Positions 13,513 to 22,061 of a stretch of DNA of 24,347 nucleotides are shown one piece after another. The DNA is from Treponema sp. UBA4326 (GTDB lineage Bacteria > Spirochaetota > Spirochaetia > Treponematales > Treponemataceae). How positions within the stretch are numbered: position 1 is the first letter of the stretch; each line of letters opens with the position of its first letter. The position numbers and the translations under genes are program-made. Location of the stretch: assembly GCA_002393835.1 (NCBI GenBank), contig DGTW01000253.1, positions 1 to 24,347 of the forward strand, in the 5' to 3' direction. Under the pieces are notes generated by a model that ran no database searches, was not told the DNA's origin, and saw only the letters and a list, made by a program, of their open reading frames with translations.

Positions 13513-13554
13513 CCATCATTTGGATTAAGTATTACAATTGATTAAAGAAAATTA

Positions 13555-13690
13555 TTAATGAAAGCCACCTGTATTGCGTTAAGGATACGGAAGGCGGCGA
13601 AGCCGTTCTGGAATGAGCGTAGCGAATGGAAGAATGCAGCGATAGCGGAACCTGTAGTAGCCTGACCCGCCGTAAGGCGGGTAACGCCCA
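13555..13690. repeat. GC-rich dispersed repeat between convergent genes
   Basis: A GC-rich non-coding stretch between the barrel gene and the TAXI lipoprotein gene. It is built from short modules: GGC..GCC, GAGCGTAGCGAATGG, GCAGCGATAGCGG, and a perfect CCCGCC/GGCGGG hairpin (13666-13671, 13676-13681). The AGCGATAGCG...GACCC part also occurs, in the opposite orientation, in the repeat at 14738-14835. It lies at the 3' ends of both genes and may help end or stabilise their transcripts, but no T run is seen. Confidence 0.6.
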
Positions 13691-13694
13691 GATT

Positions 13695-14693
13695 CTACTG
13701 AATAATTCCCCTTTCTTTGTAGTATTTTGCAGCTCCGTCATGGAGAGGGAGGCCTGCGATGTCAACTACAGCAGCTTCTGGTGTGAGGCCTTTGAGGTTT
13801 TTCTGAGCCTGTCCCAGCTCGTCGATGTGCTCCCAGAGAGTTTTTGTGAGCTGGTAAACTGTTTCTTCGTCGAGACTTGTTGAAGTGAACATAACCATCT
13901 TGATTGCAGAAGTCTGAATGTCAGCGTCCTGTCCCGGGTAAGTGCCAGCCGGAATCGTGAATTTTGCGTACCATGGATAATCTTTCTGCAAAGATGCGAT
14001 TACATCATCACCGATGTTGACCAGATGGCATCCTGCTGAGCAAGCCTGGCTCACAGCCGCTGCCGGAGCACCGCTCATAATCCATGCGCCGTCGATTGTT
14101 CCGTTCTGGAGCATGTCTGCCGCGTCCCCGAAAGCGATGTATTCTGCCTGAATGTCGGCCGGATAGTTGATTCCTGCGGCGGTAAAGTGATTTTTGCATT
14201 CGCCTTCAACTGATGAGCCTGCTGCGGCTACCGCAAAATGCTTTCCTTTTACATCTGCGACCTGCTCAATTCCAGATTTTTTTGTTGCGACGACCTGATT
14301 CGGGTTGAAGTAAAGGCCTGCGATTACGCGCAAGTTCTTGTTTGCGTTTCCTTTGAAGCTGTCTGTGCCGTTAAAGCTCTGGTAGCAGTTTGAAGAAATT
14401 GCGATTGAAACCTGTGATTCGCCGTCTGCAATCTGGTTCAAATTGTCGATTCCGCCGTTTGAAGCCTGGCTTGATGCGCTAACGAAGTCAATCTGTGTGT
14501 CCCACAAGTTTGTGATGGCAGCCCCGACTGCGTAAAGTGCGCCAGAAGCTCCCGCTGTCGGGAATTTGATTGTGACTTTTGCGTGCGAGCCTTCCGGGCT
14601 AGAAGCAGCCGATTTTTTTTCATTGCATGAGGCAAGTGAAAGTGCGAGAATTGCGCCAACAATTGCAGCGAAAACTTTTGTTGTTTTTTTCAT
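13695..14693 (-). CDS. TAXI-family TRAP transporter solute-binding lipoprotein
   Basis: A 332-residue lipoprotein. The signal peptide ends in lipobox LSLASC (C23). The mature part shows the TAXI-family features: FPTAGASGALYAVGAAI near the start, the SSQASNGGIDNLNQIADGESQVSIA stretch, GLYFNPNQVVA, KGKHFAVAAAGSSVEG and MLQNGTIDGAWIMSGAPAAAV. It captures a solute in the periplasm (TAXI proteins are linked to glutamate/2-oxoglutarate or other organic acids) and hands it to the fused permease encoded upstream. AAGGAG precedes the ATG. It is the second gene of the unit, separated from the permease by a dispersed repeat, an unusual gap for partners. Confidence 0.92.
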   Translation of the reverse strand: MKKTTKVFAAIVGAILALSLASCNEKKSAASSPEGSHAKVTIKFPTAGASGALYAVGAAITNLWDTQIDFVSASSQASNGGIDNLNQIADGESQVSIAISSNCYQSFNGTDSFKGNANKNLRVIAGLYFNPNQVVATKKSGIEQVADVKGKHFAVAAAGSSVEGECKNHFTAAGINYPADIQAEYIAFGDAADMLQNGTIDGAWIMSGAPAAAVSQACSAGCHLVNIGDDVIASLQKDYPWYAKFTIPAGTYPGQDADIQTSAIKMVMFTSTSLDEETVYQLTKTLWEHIDELGQAQKNLKGLTPEAAVVDIAGLPLHDGAAKYYKERGIIQ

Positions 14694-14737
14694 GATTTTC
14701 TCCTTTAAAAATCAATTTTTCTATTTATTTGGGTGCA

Positions 14738-14835
14738 TCCCTACGGTCGCTTCGCTCCCTTCGGGTCGGGCTTTCCGTGGTTTCGCTATCGCTTCATTGC
14801 CTGACGGCAACGCTTCGCGCCACTTCAATCCCTTG
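14738..14835. repeat. GC-rich dispersed repeat between permease and binding-protein genes
   Basis: A stretch of about 100 bases with short modules (CGCTTCGCTCCCTTCGGGTCGGGC, CGCTATCGCTTCA) and a TTGCC/GGCAA hairpin (14797-14801, 14806-14810). On the minus strand it reads AAGCGATAGCGAAACC...GCCCGACCCG, matching the repeat at 13555-13690. Its left edge on that strand runs into the last codons of the permease gene (FRARD end), so the repeat may have supplied the stop codon. Confidence 0.65.
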
Positions 14836-16825
14836 CACGAAAATTCCTAATCAATTGATATGCGATGACCGTTGCAAGAATCCCGAATCCAATCAAATCC
14901 GTGGTAATTCCTGCGTACAAAAGCAGAGGTGCTACGACCAAAAGGGCAGCACGCTCAATCCAGCTTGATTTCTTGAGGAACCAGCCTTCAAGGGCGGCAA
15001 CGAGGGTGACTGTTCCCACTGCTGCGGTAATACTTGCCCAAAGGCTCTGAACGAGAGTGTAGTCGGAACTTACTCCAATCAGAAGAACCGGGTTTCCCAG
15101 GAAGAAAAATGGAATCAAAAATCCGATTAAGCCTAAACGGACTGCCAGAAGACCTGTTTTAAGCTGGTTAGAGCCTGCGATTCCCGAAGCGACATAACAG
15201 CTGATTGCAACCGGTGGCGTGATGTTTGAAAGACATGCGTAAATAAGACAGAACATGTGTGCCGGTAGCGGTGCGATTCCAACTTTGATTAAGACAGGAA
15301 CGGCAACTGCCTGAACGATTACATAAGCGGCAACTCCAGGAACGCCCATTCCTAGGATAATCGACATGAGCATTACCAGAAATCCCGTGAGATAAATCGA
15401 ATTGCTTGGAACGACATTCAAAATCAGGTAGCCTATGTTTAAGCCCAGGCTTGTGAGCGTGACTGTACCGATGATTACGCCGATGATTACGCAGGAAATG
15501 CCGACTCCGATTGCGCTTCGGGAACCTTCAACACAGGCCGCAAGAATTTTTTGTGGAGTCATGCGGGTTTCTTTTCTAAGCCAGCTTGCGCCAATCGTTA
15601 CGAAAATTGAAATAACGGCGGCGAGCAGGGGAGTGAAGCCTTTGCACATCAGGGCGATTAAAATCACCAGAGGCAGGACGAGGTGTCCCTGTTCCCTGAT
15701 GACTTTTAGGGCGTTGGGGATGTTTTCTTTGGAGATGCCTGAAAGCCCCAGTCGTTTTGCCTCAAAATGAACCGCGACTAAAAGCCCCAGATAATAAAGG
15801 AAAGCCGGAAGAATCGAAGCAATCATGACAGTGGTGTAGCTTAAGTTCAAGAATTCTGCCATAACGAAGCCGACTGCTCCCATAATCGGAGGACAGAATT
15901 GCCCGCCGGTGGAAGCTGTTGCCTCGACTGCGGCGGCGAATTCTTTTTTGTAGCCGGTCTGTTTCATCAGCGGGATTGTGATTGTGCCTGTGGTTGCGAC
16001 ATTTGCCACAGCAGAGCCGTTAATCATTCCCATGAGAGCCGAAGCAAGGACAGCAACTTTTGCCGGACCTCCCGGAGTCTGTCCAACCAGAGTGAGCGAA
16101 AAATCATTGATGAATTTTGAAAAGCCCGAATACTTTAAGAAGGCACCGAAAACCACAAACAAAAAGATGTAAGTGGCCGAAACGCTGATTCCAGTTCCCA
16201 AAACGCCCTGAGTTCCCCAGAACTGAGTGATAAGGACTCGTTTGAGCGTGAATCCGTTGTGCCCGAGCTGCCCCGGAATAAATTTTCCGAAGAAATTGTA
16301 AGCAAGAAAAACAGCCGCAAGAATCGCAAGGTTCGGAGATGTGCGCCGGGAAGCCTCAAAAACGACAAGAATCGCCGCCGCCGCAATCCAGATTTCGTAT
16401 TTATTGATTCGACCGCCGTTTCGGGCAATCTCTGTGTAGTGCGTTATAAGATAGCCGAAAGTGAAAATTGCGAGTCCAATCAGAATCAAATCAACAATCG
16501 GAGGAAATTTTCGATTCCGCTTCTGCTTTTTGAAAGCCGGGTAAAGCAAAAATGTGAAGGCAAGCAGAAAAATACAGTGAAAAGCCCGTAAGTTTATCGC
16601 ACTTATAACGCCGAAAGTGCTGAAGTAAAGCTGGAATGCCGTCCATACGCAAAGAAGGACCGTAATTGCTCTTCCTGCCGGCCCCGAGTAAGTTCGCAAG
16701 CGGGATTCTGAGTCTTTTTCTTCAAGAAGAGCCTGAGCTTTTGCTTCTTCATCGGATTGATTTTGGGTGATTGAATTGTTTATGACACTTGTGTCGATAC
16801 TTTCTGTTATTTCGTTATCTGCCAT
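14825..16825 (-). CDS. TRAP transporter fused permease (DctQM type, TAXI partner)
   Basis: A 666-residue integral membrane protein of the 4TM/12TM fused TRAP type, the usual length for the family. A polar N-terminal tail (1-45) is followed by four helices of the DctQ-like part (about 50-190) and the DctM-like part, with VLASALMGMINGSAVANVATTGTITIPLMK and the GGQFCPPIMGAVGFVMAE loop characteristic of TAXI-type permeases; further family stretches are GMGVPGVAAYVIVQAVAVP and SNITPPVAISCYVASGIAGS. It imports the solute caught by the lipoprotein encoded downstream, using a Na+ or H+ gradient. The ATG at 16825 has only a weak GAGA upstream. It lies 82 bases downstream of a third XRE gene on the same strand. 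Confidence 0.92.
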   Translation of the reverse strand: MADNEITESIDTSVINNSITQNQSDEEAKAQALLEEKDSESRLRTYSGPAGRAITVLLCVWTAFQLYFSTFGVISAINLRAFHCIFLLAFTFLLYPAFKKQKRNRKFPPIVDLILIGLAIFTFGYLITHYTEIARNGGRINKYEIWIAAAAILVVFEASRRTSPNLAILAAVFLAYNFFGKFIPGQLGHNGFTLKRVLITQFWGTQGVLGTGISVSATYIFLFVVFGAFLKYSGFSKFINDFSLTLVGQTPGGPAKVAVLASALMGMINGSAVANVATTGTITIPLMKQTGYKKEFAAAVEATASTGGQFCPPIMGAVGFVMAEFLNLSYTTVMIASILPAFLYYLGLLVAVHFEAKRLGLSGISKENIPNALKVIREQGHLVLPLVILIALMCKGFTPLLAAVISIFVTIGASWLRKETRMTPQKILAACVEGSRSAIGVGISCVIIGVIIGTVTLTSLGLNIGYLILNVVPSNSIYLTGFLVMLMSIILGMGVPGVAAYVIVQAVAVPVLIKVGIAPLPAHMFCLIYACLSNITPPVAISCYVASGIAGSNQLKTGLLAVRLGLIGFLIPFFFLGNPVLLIGVSSDYTLVQSLWASITAAVGTVTLVAALEGWFLKKSSWIERAALLVVAPLLLYAGITTDLIGFGILATVIAYQLIRNFRARD

Positions 16826-16907
16826 TTTGTTTCTCTAAACAGAGACAGTCTAGCAGATTTGGAGAGAAAAGAGAATTATTTTATAAATGAAAAATGTTCA
16901 TATATTT

Positions 16908-17267
16908 TTATTGTTCTGCGTTTTTTTCCATGAGTTCGGCAAATGAAATGAGCAAGTCTTGGTCACGAACAGAAAGATTTGCAAAGTGATGGAGAAGATT
17001 ACGAGCTTTTTTTTCTGAAGATTGATTTATTATGTAAACATTGGAATCAATGGTGTTTTGAGGGGTAGCTTCACCGGTAATCAAATATTCAACGGAGACA
17101 CCAAGAACTTTTGCGAGACGGACTGCGACTTCTGCTGAGGGCATACATGATTCGGAACCTACATAGCTATCCATTGTGCGTTTGCTGATTCCTGCTTGTG
17201 CGGCGACTTCTTTATCCAAAAGACCTCGATATTCAATCTGTTCCCTTAATCGTTCCCGAAAAGTCAT
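16908..17267 (-). CDS. XRE-family regulator with CI-like helix-turn-helix
   Basis: A 119-residue protein: MTFRERLREQIEYRGLLDKEVAAQAGISKRTMDSYVGSES is the HTH, followed by PSAEVAVRLAKVLGVSVEYLITG. This opening is a recurring form in Treponema genomes, which carry many copies. The C-terminal part (SSEKKARNLLHHFANLSVRDQDLLISFAELME) is helical. ATG 17267 fits the family start; the in-frame ATG at 17282 is less likely. A -10-like TAATGT and a -35-like TTGTAA (17-base spacer) on the minus strand overlap the promoter of the divergent envelope operon, so one protein could control both. It could also influence the permease gene downstream. Confidence 0.85.
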   Translation of the reverse strand: MTFRERLREQIEYRGLLDKEVAAQAGISKRTMDSYVGSESCMPSAEVAVRLAKVLGVSVEYLITGEATPQNTIDSNVYIINQSSEKKARNLLHHFANLSVRDQDLLISFAELMEKNAEQ

Positions 17268-17300
17268 ACCACACGATAACATTATTTTGTGATTGCTCGC

Positions 17301-17330
17301 TTTACAAATACTGGAAAATAGTGATAGTAT
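17301..17330 (+). promoter_or_regulatory. Promoter of the LPP20/CsgG-like operon
   Basis: TTTACA (17301-17306) and TAGTAT (17325-17330) are separated by 18 bases. The -35 box overlaps the -35 of the divergent XRE promoter (17302-17307 on the other strand). The following 80 bases hold repeated TATGATTA stretches (around 17357 and 17380) that may be operator half-sites. Confidence 0.5.
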
Positions 17331-17411
17331 AAATCCAATAACATAATTCCGTGATTATGATTAAAGAGTATCAGTATCTTATGATTACAAAATTGTCTGA
17401 GAGGAAAATTT

Positions 17412-18431
17412 ATGTCAAAATTTGTGCAAAAAATCTTCTTTTTTATTGCTTTTATGTCAGAAATTCCTCTTTTTGCTGTTCGTGTTCCTGCTTGGTTTGA
17501 GCATAAAGAGCTTTCTTATCCTTCGGAATTCTATATCAGTGCAATCGGAGAAGGTGCTACTGAAAACGAGGCGAAAAACAATGCGCTTTCACAAATATCA
17601 CTTTTCTTCCATACAAATGCGGAAGTCTGCAACGAGCTGATTAAGACTTACAACGAAACCGAGACAAAAAATTCTTATTCTTCAAAAGAAACGACAAGTA
17701 TAGTTGAGAAAGCAAAAATTCGCTCACAGGCAGAATTTTTTGGAGTGCAATTTACGGGGTCTTTTGCGGTAAAACAACGGATTTATGTGCTTGCTTTTAT
17801 TGAGCGAGAATCTGTTTTCAAGGTATATGAGCAGGAAATAAAACAAAATGCCCTTGTCCTAACTCACATGCTTGAATATGCCGAGAATCCCAAAAACTAT
17901 GTGACTGGATTAAACTGCGCAAAAAGTGCCGTCACAATTTCGGCTCTCACTGCGGAACTTGTTAAAAATGCGAGAATCGTGAAATCTGTTAGCGAAAATT
18001 ATTTTTCTTCTGTTGAAAATCTTATTAATCGTTCATACACCGCATTAAAAACATGTCAGGAAAATCTGACTTTTACGATTTCTGTGCAAAATGATTGGAA
18101 GGATACGATATACACAACGCTCTCAAAACTGATGGAAGAACGGGGCTATGCTGTTTCTTCGGGAGGCGACAAATCAACCTCAACGCTCTCCGTAACCGTG
18201 ACGGCAGATGAAAATCAGACTGGTGCAGGTGTTTTTCTTTATGCAAAGATTTCTGTCACTGCGCTCGCAACGGATGGAAAACCATACTTTTCTTACGCCC
18301 GCACATTTGACAAAAAAGGTGCCCGGAAACAAGCCGATGCATACCGCTTGACTTACAAAATGATTGCTGACGAACTGAAAAAATCTTTTATTTATGAATT
18401 TGACGAACATACTCAGCCAGAATTCAAATAA
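17412..18431 (+). CDS. LPP20-like exported protein
   Basis: A 339-residue protein with a signal peptide (1-22, ending PLFA before VRVPAWF). No lipobox cysteine is seen, so it is probably soluble in the periplasm. The mature start (VPAWFEHKELSYPSEFYISAIGEGATENEAKNNALSQIS) fits the LPP20 pattern PxW...Y.aiGeG....A...Al..i. A C-terminal domain (about 220-330) with alternating strands and TLSKLMEERGYAV follows. The family occurs in outer-membrane-associated systems but its activity is not defined. GAGAGGA precedes the ATG. It is the first gene of a probable four-gene envelope operon and is divergent from an XRE gene. Confidence 0.72.
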   Translation: MSKFVQKIFFFIAFMSEIPLFAVRVPAWFEHKELSYPSEFYISAIGEGATENEAKNNALSQISLFFHTNAEVCNELIKTYNETETKNSYSSKETTSIVEKAKIRSQAEFFGVQFTGSFAVKQRIYVLAFIERESVFKVYEQEIKQNALVLTHMLEYAENPKNYVTGLNCAKSAVTISALTAELVKNARIVKSVSENYFSSVENLINRSYTALKTCQENLTFTISVQNDWKDTIYTTLSKLMEERGYAVSSGGDKSTSTLSVTVTADENQTGAGVFLYAKISVTALATDGKPYFSYARTFDKKGARKQADAYRLTYKMIADELKKSFIYEFDEHTQPEFK

Positions 18432-18486
18432 GGATTATGCAGGCAAAAGCCTGAAATTTATACAGTAAGAATTGAAGGAGGTTCTT

Positions 18487-19185
18487 ATGAAAATTCAAAA
18501 TGTCATAAAAAGTGTTGGTGTCGCAACCATCTTCGCTACTATGTTAATCGGCTGCGGAAGCACAAAAGTTGTGGAATCTACTACGCCAGTTTCTTCAAAG
18601 CATGTTGAGCGGGAAATGATTGACTGGAAAGGAGCTTCAATCGGTTCGCCTGTTCCAGAGTGGGTTCAGTCCGCTATTGACGGCAACAAATCCGCATTCA
18701 CAAAAATGCCGCAGTTTGAGAACAAAATCGTTTTTATCGCCGAACGTACGGGTAAAAATTTGAACGCATTGAAAAGCTGGACGACGAATGTAAATATTTC
18801 GGGCGCATTCTCAAAATCTCTTTCTGATTTTGTCATCGCAAAATTTGGTGGCGAGGCGACCGGAAGCCCCGATGAAAAGGACGAGTATAATTCATATTTG
18901 CAGGAACTGACCAGCACATTCTCAAAGATGGAAATCAACGGAATGATGCAGGAAATGGATTATTGGGTAAAAACACGAATTATCGACAAGGACGCAAAAA
19001 CAACGGAAGACATTTATCAGTACATCGTCGTGTACGGCATGGGAAAAGAGAATTTTGCACTTCAGCTTGACCGGGCGTTGGGAAAAGTTGAGGCAAAAAA
19101 TCAGATACAAGCTCAGTTAAAAGCAGACACAAAATCTGCGATGCTTGAAGCACAGGTTTTTGCTGAATCGAAATTAGGATACTAA
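18487..19185 (+). CDS. Lipoprotein, LPP20-related, in CsgG-like operon
   Basis: A 232-residue lipoprotein with lipobox MLIGC (C23). ATG 18487 is chosen because AAGGAGG lies right before it; an upstream in-frame TTG at 18472 is part of that ribosome site. The mature part contains GSPVPEWVQSAIDGN, an LPP20-like PxW opening, then KIVFIAERTGKNLNALKSW. The rest is helical with a long C-terminal helix (KVEAKNQIQAQLKADTKSAMLEAQVF). It follows the LPP20-like gene by 55 bases and precedes the CsgG-like gene by 18, so the three are very likely one operon and work in one envelope complex. The function itself is unknown. Confidence 0.72.
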   Translation: MKIQNVIKSVGVATIFATMLIGCGSTKVVESTTPVSSKHVEREMIDWKGASIGSPVPEWVQSAIDGNKSAFTKMPQFENKIVFIAERTGKNLNALKSWTTNVNISGAFSKSLSDFVIAKFGGEATGSPDEKDEYNSYLQELTSTFSKMEINGMMQEMDYWVKTRIIDKDAKTTEDIYQYIVVYGMGKENFALQLDRALGKVEAKNQIQAQLKADTKSAMLEAQVFAESKLGY

Positions 19186-19203
19186 AAACCTAGGGAGTCC
19201 AAG

Positions 19204-21036
19204 ATGAAAAAAAGAATTCTTTTTTGCCTTGTTGCTATGCTGACATTCAGCAGTATTTTTGCTCAGACAACCATAGAACTTGATAATGCATTATCGCTTG
19301 CGGCTACAAAAATTCAACAAACTCTACCTCAAAATGCAAAAATTGCCGTTGCGCAGTTTTCAAGTAACAGCAAGGAGCTTTCAAATTATATTACAACAAA
19401 TCTTGAAGCTAATCTTAAAAAAAATGGATTCACAATTGTTGAGCGTAACAAAGAAAATCTCAAAAAACTGAATGCCGAAATTGATTATCAATATGATGGC
19501 AATGTAAATGATTCATTATTGGTCGAAATTGGAAAGCAAGTTGGCGCACATTATCTTGTTTATGGGAATTTTGAGCAATTCGGAACTTACATGAGTTTGT
19601 ATGTCCGGGTCACCAATATTGAGACGATTGAATCACCAGTGATTGAGACGATGGCAATCCGGGCATCTGCAAAACTGAACGAATTGCTCGGAGATTCCCG
19701 AAGTTTGCAAAATGCGAATGATTACATTGAAGAAATTGCCAGATGTCGTACAAAATTACTTGGTATTCAAAGGGAGCGAGACAAAGAGATTGAAAAAACT
19801 TCTGCAAGTATCAGGTCAAAATATCAAGAACAGATAAACGCAATTAATAGGCAGGTGAAAGATCCGTGGGATAGCGTGGCAGAATTTGAGGCGCGCAAGA
19901 AAAAAGAAATCTCCACGATTGAAAGTCGCCGTGACACTGAAATAAACGGTGAAAAAGAAAGAATCACGATTCAGTATAACAACATGACAAAAAATGTTGA
20001 GATTTCAGAGCGTGAAATAAAAAGCAAACTTGCCCAGACTCAGTTCAAACTTACAGGAAATTCGCAGGTAAACGCCTTTCTTGGAAAATTTGATGCAGAA
20101 GCTAAGCCGAAAAACTGGCCGGTTCAGATTCGCTCTTTAGACGAATTAGTTCCGTTTACTGACAAAACAATATTTGCCATAAATGATGCAGATTTAAAGA
20201 CAGAATATCTTGCCGTAACAGAAGCACAGAAAAATAACTTCATTGCCGGTGAAATCACTTATTCCGTTCTTCCGCACTCAATAGACGAAGATTTTGACAT
20301 AAAAGTGAACAACTATAAAGTCTATAATTCAAAAACTGGAGCTGTCTATATAAATAATACCGTTGATAAAGTTGTCAGACAAATAAGCAGCGCAAAAAGC
20401 CTGACAAAAACTGAAAACAAAACGGTAATGACAAAAACGAGTAAAAAAAAACTGAATGAGACCAAATTAGAGTCAAAACCTACTGAAAATAAGGCAGAAT
20501 TAGATAATGCGCTATTAAATCAAATGGATTATTCTGATTCTGCCATTTCAAATGGAGATTCGACATCTAAGTACCTGCGTGTATGTGACATATTCGGTAT
20601 AAATTGGTTTCTTATTTCTGATAGTTTAAATTATACAATGAATGGCGTTTCCCTAAATGCGTTTACAACATATAATGGCCCATTTTATATTGACTGGCTT
20701 AACATTGCCGTTGCAATGGGGAAAGAGAGGGAAAGTTTTTTGGATGCCACTGTAGATGTGGGGCTCTATTTTCATTTGTTTGGTCCATTCTTTATATTCG
20801 GTAAAGGTGGAATTGGAGCATATTTTCTAAAGTATCAAGGAACTACTAACAATAAGCATGATGATATGTTTTTTCGCGGTGCTGTAGCAAAAGTAGGTGC
20901 AGGCCTTGAATTAAAAATTACTAATCATTTAAAAGTGACGGGTAATTATGATTTACATTTTTTATTTAATGCAGATGCAATGGTTGCTGACAGTGCACGA
21001 GTTGGAATCTGTATTGGTTGGCCGGTAAAACGATAA
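19204..21036 (+). CDS. CsgG-like envelope protein with coiled coil and C-terminal beta-rich domain
   Basis: A 610-residue exported protein. Signal peptide 1-20 (FSSIFA before QTTIEL). Residues about 25-165 match the CsgG/LpoB-like fold: KIAVAQFSSNSKELSNYITTNLEANLKKNGFTIVERN, then IDYQYDGNVNDSLLVEIGKQVGAHYLVYGNF. A charged coiled coil follows (about 175-280, with SRRDTEINGEKERITIQYN), then a region with DELVPFTDKTIFAINDADLK and a low-complexity K/T/E linker (about 400-440). The last 150 residues are strand-rich with aromatics (GPFFIFGKGGIGAYF), possibly a small beta barrel. GGGAG lies before the ATG. Together with the two LPP20-like genes it probably forms an outer-membrane assembly. It lacks the N-terminal cysteine of true CsgG. 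Confidence 0.75.
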   Translation: MKKRILFCLVAMLTFSSIFAQTTIELDNALSLAATKIQQTLPQNAKIAVAQFSSNSKELSNYITTNLEANLKKNGFTIVERNKENLKKLNAEIDYQYDGNVNDSLLVEIGKQVGAHYLVYGNFEQFGTYMSLYVRVTNIETIESPVIETMAIRASAKLNELLGDSRSLQNANDYIEEIARCRTKLLGIQRERDKEIEKTSASIRSKYQEQINAINRQVKDPWDSVAEFEARKKKEISTIESRRDTEINGEKERITIQYNNMTKNVEISEREIKSKLAQTQFKLTGNSQVNAFLGKFDAEAKPKNWPVQIRSLDELVPFTDKTIFAINDADLKTEYLAVTEAQKNNFIAGEITYSVLPHSIDEDFDIKVNNYKVYNSKTGAVYINNTVDKVVRQISSAKSLTKTENKTVMTKTSKKKLNETKLESKPTENKAELDNALLNQMDYSDSAISNGDSTSKYLRVCDIFGINWFLISDSLNYTMNGVSLNAFTTYNGPFYIDWLNIAVAMGKERESFLDATVDVGLYFHLFGPFFIFGKGGIGAYFLKYQGTTNNKHDDMFFRGAVAKVGAGLELKITNHLKVTGNYDLHFLFNADAMVADSARVGICIGWPVKR

Positions 21037-21064
21037 TATTTATAGATTTTTATGGAGAAATAAT

Positions 21065-22030
21065 ATGAAATTTTTATGTTTAACATTTCTTTGCATAATA
21101 CTCATGATGTTTTCTTCTTGTGCCAAACTAATTAATGGTGAAGAAGAAGCGGATAAAACCCCAGTATCGTCAGAAACGGAACAAACACAGTATTATACAG
21201 GCGATACTATGATGATAGACTATACTATTAATAGTAAATTAGCTTCATCGAAAATACAGCAAATGGTGAATGGCGTTAGTGATGGAAAAACAACTTTTAC
21301 AACTTCATTCTCACTTTCTGCAAATTCTACCATTTATTTTTACTTTTATGCGAATTATTTTCCTGCCTATGGCTCATCGAAAACATATACATGGGGAAGT
21401 GGGCAATTGTTTCAATTAAGCACGACTTCAACTTTTAAGCTTACGGAAGATTCGAATTCAAGAACTGGTATTTCTGTTGAAGAAGAAGGAACATATATTT
21501 TCACTTTTATTCCTTCAACAAGTACAGTAACAATAACGAAAAAAGAGACTGCCAGCACTTCTATTGTAAATGCTGTTTTCGATTTAACAAATGTAGAAAA
21601 AATGCAGACTGCATTTAACAGTGCTGGAATTGCAGATATGTACATTGGTGGAAAACCAACTAACGATGCGGAATTTGAAGTGGACGGTTCTGGAGCTAAA
21701 TTAGTTATCTTAAGTGATGATAAAAGAAATACTCTAAAATTTAATGAAGGCCTTAAAATAGGTACAAGTGACATAGAAGGAAATGTACTTCAAATAACCG
21801 TTGATTCTTCATGTACAATACAATTAATGGGTTGCGGTACTACTAGTGATACTAGTTGGTCAACAGGCAATAAACCAAATTCTTTTTCGATTAATGGAGA
21901 ACAAATTTATAAGAGACAGTATGCTAACGAAACAGATATTATAACTTGGAGTTATAACTTCACTAATTCTGGAAGTTATATAATTTCAGCTAGTGGAATG
22001 ATGTTTGTTTTAATTGAATGTCATAATTAA
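21065..22030 (+). CDS. Lipoprotein of unknown function, last gene of the operon
   Basis: A 321-residue lipoprotein with lipobox MFSSC (C19) and an acidic, T/S/E-rich tether. Two strand-rich parts follow: one with SANSTIYFYFYANYFPAYG and GTYIFTFIPSTSTVTITKK (about 75-160), resembling a small carbohydrate-binding-like sandwich, and one with DGSGAKLVILSDDKRNTLKF and GNVLQITVDSSCTIQLMGCG (about 200-260) similar in style to add-on domains of secreted pectate-lyase-type proteins. Neither is certain. No catalytic residues are evident. GGAG lies eight bases before the ATG, 28 bases after the CsgG-like gene. It is AT-rich compared with the genes at the start of the window, which may point to later acquisition. 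Confidence 0.65.
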   Translation: MKFLCLTFLCIILMMFSSCAKLINGEEEADKTPVSSETEQTQYYTGDTMMIDYTINSKLASSKIQQMVNGVSDGKTTFTTSFSLSANSTIYFYFYANYFPAYGSSKTYTWGSGQLFQLSTTSTFKLTEDSNSRTGISVEEEGTYIFTFIPSTSTVTITKKETASTSIVNAVFDLTNVEKMQTAFNSAGIADMYIGGKPTNDAEFEVDGSGAKLVILSDDKRNTLKFNEGLKIGTSDIEGNVLQITVDSSCTIQLMGCGTTSDTSWSTGNKPNSFSINGEQIYKRQYANETDIITWSYNFTNSGSYIISASGMMFVLIECHN

Positions 22031-22061
22031 AAAATAGACATAATTATGGATGTTAGTATTT

